Part shown: positions 34,201 through 35,090 of the stretch, piece after piece
How positions within the stretch are numbered: position 1 is the first letter of the stretch
Layout: each line of letters opens with the position of its first letter
DNA from: Spirochaetota bacterium
GTDB taxonomy: Bacteria > Spirochaetota > Spirochaetia > Treponematales > Treponemataceae
Length of the DNA stretch: 35,090 nt
Direction of reading: 5' to 3'
Assembly: GCA_023398165.1 (NCBI GenBank)
Contig: JAEWSQ010000004.1
Coordinates: 1 to 35,090, forward strand
Notes under the pieces: generated by a model
What the model was told of the DNA's origin: nothing
The model's input: the letters and a program-made list of their open reading frames with translations, nothing else
Database searches by the model: none
Translations under genes and position numbers: made by a program

Positions 34201-35090
34201 ACCGAATAAGAATAGCGGTACAATGACCTTCTATGAAACAACTGATACTACCTTTACAACAAGCATTATTGCAACGAAGAACAATAGTGTCAGTATCAAG
34301 ATGACAGACCTCACAGAATCTTCCTCAGGTATTAAGCAGATTGTTATAAGCGGATTACGAGTAGTTGCGTTTACTCCTGTTATTTATATTGACTCTGCAC
34401 AAGTATATAACTCTTCAATAACACCCAATGCGGGTGGAGTAGCAACTATAACGCTCTCTGCTTCCTATGAGAAAATTACAAATAAAGCAGTAACTATTAC
34501 TAATCTACCTATTACTGAATTAGACGGAAGTAAAACAATCACAGTACAGTTCACGGATGCTGTCGACAATACTGATGCAACAAATTCCAAGTACACAGCC
34601 TCTGTGTATTATGATTACAGCTCTCCCATAGTAACGGGCACCACACAGATTGACGGAGTAACAGGCGGATTCAAAAAAGATCTAGGCGGTCACAGTTTTG
34701 CATTCACTACTTATGATGTTGGTTCCGGTGTTAAGACAGTAACTCTATCGGGAGCAAATTTTACCAGTGCTGCGTGTACTCAGGCATCAACAGTGACACC
34801 AATTTCAACTACAGGCTGTACGTTGAGCTTCAATACCCCGATTACTTCCTCTACTTTAATTACTGTTACCGGTATTACTCTAACAACACCGAATGATGTA
34901 AACACTATCACAGCATCAATCGCCGATGCTTTGGGCAATACCCCAACTGCTACTCAAGCATCCATTACCCACGATGCTGCTCTGTCGGTTGCTCTGAGTT
35001 CTGCTGTAAGCTCTGTCGGTACAGATCCGGCTGGCTATACAGGAAACACCTTGGTAGACCTGACCTTTACCCCGACAGCTGATTTATCCG
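28208..35090 (+). CDS. Giant Ig-repeat surface lipoprotein, N-terminal 2294 codons (3' end outside window)
   Basis: The frame is open to the right edge. The start has CAGGAGA upstream. A lipoprotein signal (KITLTLASVLAIFLFTNCEN, lipobox F-T-N-C) is followed by four ~95-residue repeats (about 57-440). The repeats resemble divergent InlB B-repeats (GTVSPTAP ... FDHWAVYDK ... VVPVC). Next is an SbsA-like Ig domain (GIRLNFSKPID ... GNDFSFSFST), then many Ig-like units. These units open with D-x-x-x-P-P or similar and close with D-x-x-x-N motifs such as VDGAGNVST, DNVGNVNQ, IDMAGNVSEN and VDLAGNTGD. Thr/Ser/Gly content is high, as in stalk-like adhesins. It lies 33 nt after the transglutaminase-like gene, the third gene of the same operon. 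Adhesion or a surface-stalk role is inferred from architecture. Confidence 0.9.
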   Translation, partial: MSNKAKTGRRIGKITLTLASVLAIFLFTNCENFMNGNNSFLQNLENQISVANAPVVTVRLQPIQNSGTTVPAPGDIGFKLNVLKQLEFTVNPDAFVFDHWAVYDKTAYEAGSRDELIDTVTFSEPKNPKTNATVIKNTANLIIVPVCLAHPAVTLKAEAGTGTVSPTAPITAKVNSAYDIEFVPDESSYVFDHWAVYDKTDYEAGKREELADKVTFTNAKNPKTKITVLGYYYNLLVVPVCFAHPVLTITTPEETGTITPSGQKVLEINEPFSITMKCSEKYSFVRWAAYIVSGETEEETETALVFTDAITAGDLSNSTVTATLKERRSDIVIRPVLSKRPAITFETLPNSGVISPAGEKLVNLNDPISVSMTCSSTYGFIRWAAYVKSGETYTETDAVTFSQVVTSPNLSSSTTTAVMTNNVENVVIRPVTEERPQVKLSIPSDGATGIFRNSGIRLNFSKPIDSSYLNSFTYILVEGTTNTTADDLVYSSYQQYFVTPVLSTSGRTLRLESAAKEGNPMLPSYANVRITIKGTIKDTSGIPMGNDFSFSFSTSSSSDTIPPSINDVFIAKSSTLPSNTSLTANATLAAPSIPLTTAQTYKTNRVKNSIYVGINASADDPDYISGYTIKEILLYTSDKTDNTTTYTTVNSIDLAWEAPVEKTTTPGATLTDYSWYSYPLTSAATYTSGVVEIQIIARDAIGNPTPITANKNSFIIVFDNHAPANTGTNITNIPAPTGGRDNSGIFWYNATADNKNIQFTAVGAGAIDVNPNAYIDLFSTTLDWQFSLNGTTWSPWASTATAASLDVTTLHTSPVELNTQPIYVRYRDDVGNISAAGTLTHTYNIDTVPPQAPTITRSAVQPDTGAWIFPASYTINHWVKGNGRISFDVGLTVSDLSGIAGYVVDGGSVENATSFIVGTLPGDKSYGAHNVKAVDGAGNVSTTGTAFCTFQDVTRPDTPTMKLSASQTNVYPSDTAGTASETYWTKNGTVLFTLSLADIDPEPATNPASGIYGYSINDGEPESGTSLTINSVDADDPLSSTVKAVDRVKNISTNGINIRAILDTTAPDIGTLNFDPPHDAASSYVNAVDSHKVTLVIPYTEPRAGLASILFNEDVASLSGITVTDGTNTYTNGSGISVSGRTITFSARQPSKTLTISNVTLKNGAFDSSYQAVSGGSDGQRNVTATLTDNVGNVNQKTFPTIYHDTTRPVITSTGAGIVSGTSTHFKDSIYYYRPLAVTGVTFTPAASDSSASSTWFGFSTTTTVVESVKTLTLEEGTHKIYTADPARNISEGTQVVIVKDETPPTTPVLSIVDDVNFNSYTSNGIVYDNGGVLQEPYLLTSTDDGGSGIFTYTVGGVDIAGNQRNLTNGGSPIVIGARDNVGNNSSSVTISRVRDGAAPVTGSASLTGNNAEKTTAYSKDRIVDALISFSGEDDGTGSGLLCIRFNSTADVSTVTGVTVNGTAAAYEIQASENQIVLSASAHASPIGIKDLTITGTAEGSNSITVQYLADALDQRSGSMTLGPVNIDTIPPTVGTPVITQTGTTKLFGSEYRTTENSVNISIPVNDNAENNNPWGYKFESGGTPTAGFSYTYTTTTTSTPLNFYGIDMAGNVSENPGTITVLKDITPPTITGYTLKGESGGASYINIADNYRVTATLTVSKPVVGVKKLTIGGAGFSSDADRLTGIRINDSTTGFTVSGSTITLDTAITTATVLTITGIKVTTGDTAKVISITAIDSIENSSGAVNQSNTITQDTMRPTITRITAIKPEDSNKSTYDGSVNKDWANYRSGAHFYTSKPRIRVGISTGGYAPSETLQGFRIKSTSGGTISTDIYTSFDFWIVDTYGGQPRDNISAKTQYLYAVDLAGNTGDADFHFDAGEDITPPELSLGALTATTGISPTTTPVGSGETYYSRSGTLSFPLTMSDSGSDLYGYRISEGSSVTSPIDTSSATAASSPKDISLNGSEGGTGILNYIYSVDNVGNLSTAKTVRVIKDSTAPNKNSGTMTFYETTDTTFTTSIIATKNNSVSIKMTDLTESSSGIKQIVISGLRVVAFTPVIYIDSAQVYNSSITPNAGGVATITLSASYEKITNKAVTITNLPITELDGSKTITVQFTDAVDNTDATNSKYTASVYYDYSSPIVTGTTQIDGVTGGFKKDLGGHSFAFTTYDVGSGVKTVTLSGANFTSAACTQASTVTPISTTGCTLSFNTPITSSTLITVTGITLTTPNDVNTITASIADALGNTPTATQASITHDAALSVALSSAVSSVGTDPAGYTGNTLVDLTFTPTADLS
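28376..29520 (+). repeat. Four tandem InlB-like repeats in the giant lipoprotein
   Basis: Units begin near 28376, 28664, 28944 and 29232, each about 285 bp. Units 1 and 2 are closest, sharing FDHWAVYDKT-YEAG and VPVC-AHP; units 3 and 4 share RWAAY, SGET and RPV. At the nucleotide level TTCGATCACTGGGC occurs in both of the first two units. The two pairs suggest successive duplication. Confidence 0.8.

Noticed and set aside
1..35090. CRISPR arrays, tRNA or rRNA genes, insertion sequences, phage genes
   Set aside because: I looked for regularly spaced short repeats, rRNA or tRNA-like blocks and transposase or integrase motifs and saw none. The repeats present are coding repeats in surface proteins or intergenic fragments.

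Overview
The window looks like chromosomal DNA of a Treponema-like spirochaete. This is an inference from gene content: very large repetitive surface proteins, an OmpL47-like Ig-fold exported protein, lipoproteins with spirochaete-style lipoboxes, a CBS-domain pyrophosphatase, and conventional sigma-70 promoters in moderately AT-rich DNA. The species cannot be fixed from the sequence. I saw no rRNA or tRNA gene, CRISPR array, insertion sequence or phage gene.

Layout. (1) 1-6929, minus: the first 2309 codons of a giant exported beta-helix adhesin that runs off the left edge and carries a ~2.7 kb internal duplication. (2) 7015-9324, minus: a flavodoxin/ferredoxin protein whose start overlaps the stop of a membrane-anchored alpha/beta hydrolase, then a small lipoprotein. 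(3) 9325-9675: a 351-bp gap with two divergent promoters and a degenerate dispersed repeat. (4) 9676-14268, plus: an Ig-fold exported protein with a strong terminator, then a GH36 alpha-galactosidase whose stop overlaps the start of a CBS/DRTGG family II pyrophosphatase. (5) 14270-16591, minus: a DUF4097-type exported protein and a MATE exporter. (6) 16600-18914: back-to-back promoters, a perfect 25-bp palindromic operator, and a ROK-repressor/MFS-permease pair. (7) 18944-22825, minus: a prepilin-peptidase-like protein, a Schlafen-type (AlbA_2) ATP-binding regulator, and a B12-binding-type radical SAM protein. (8) 23068-35090, plus: a tightly packed surface operon of two paralogous outer-membrane/transglutaminase/TPR proteins and a giant Ig-repeat lipoprotein (at least 2294 codons) that runs off the right edge.

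Functional reading. Most of the DNA encodes envelope or surface proteins. The best candidate for an undescribed system is the 23068-35090 operon. One paralogue keeps Cys and His of a transglutaminase-like site while the other has replaced both, and the intact one ends in a Pro/Glu-rich linker plus a C-terminal membrane helix. The metabolic part concerns sugars: alpha-galactoside hydrolysis, and a ROK-controlled permease.

Regulatory theme. Four genes (alpha-galactosidase, MATE, ROK, radical SAM) lack a Shine-Dalgarno sequence and have a -10 element only 5-8 nt before the ATG, which predicts leaderless or nearly leaderless mRNAs. Most other genes have a good Shine-Dalgarno. Poly-G tracts in two surface or exported genes (G8) and a third (G7) are possible phase-variation sites.
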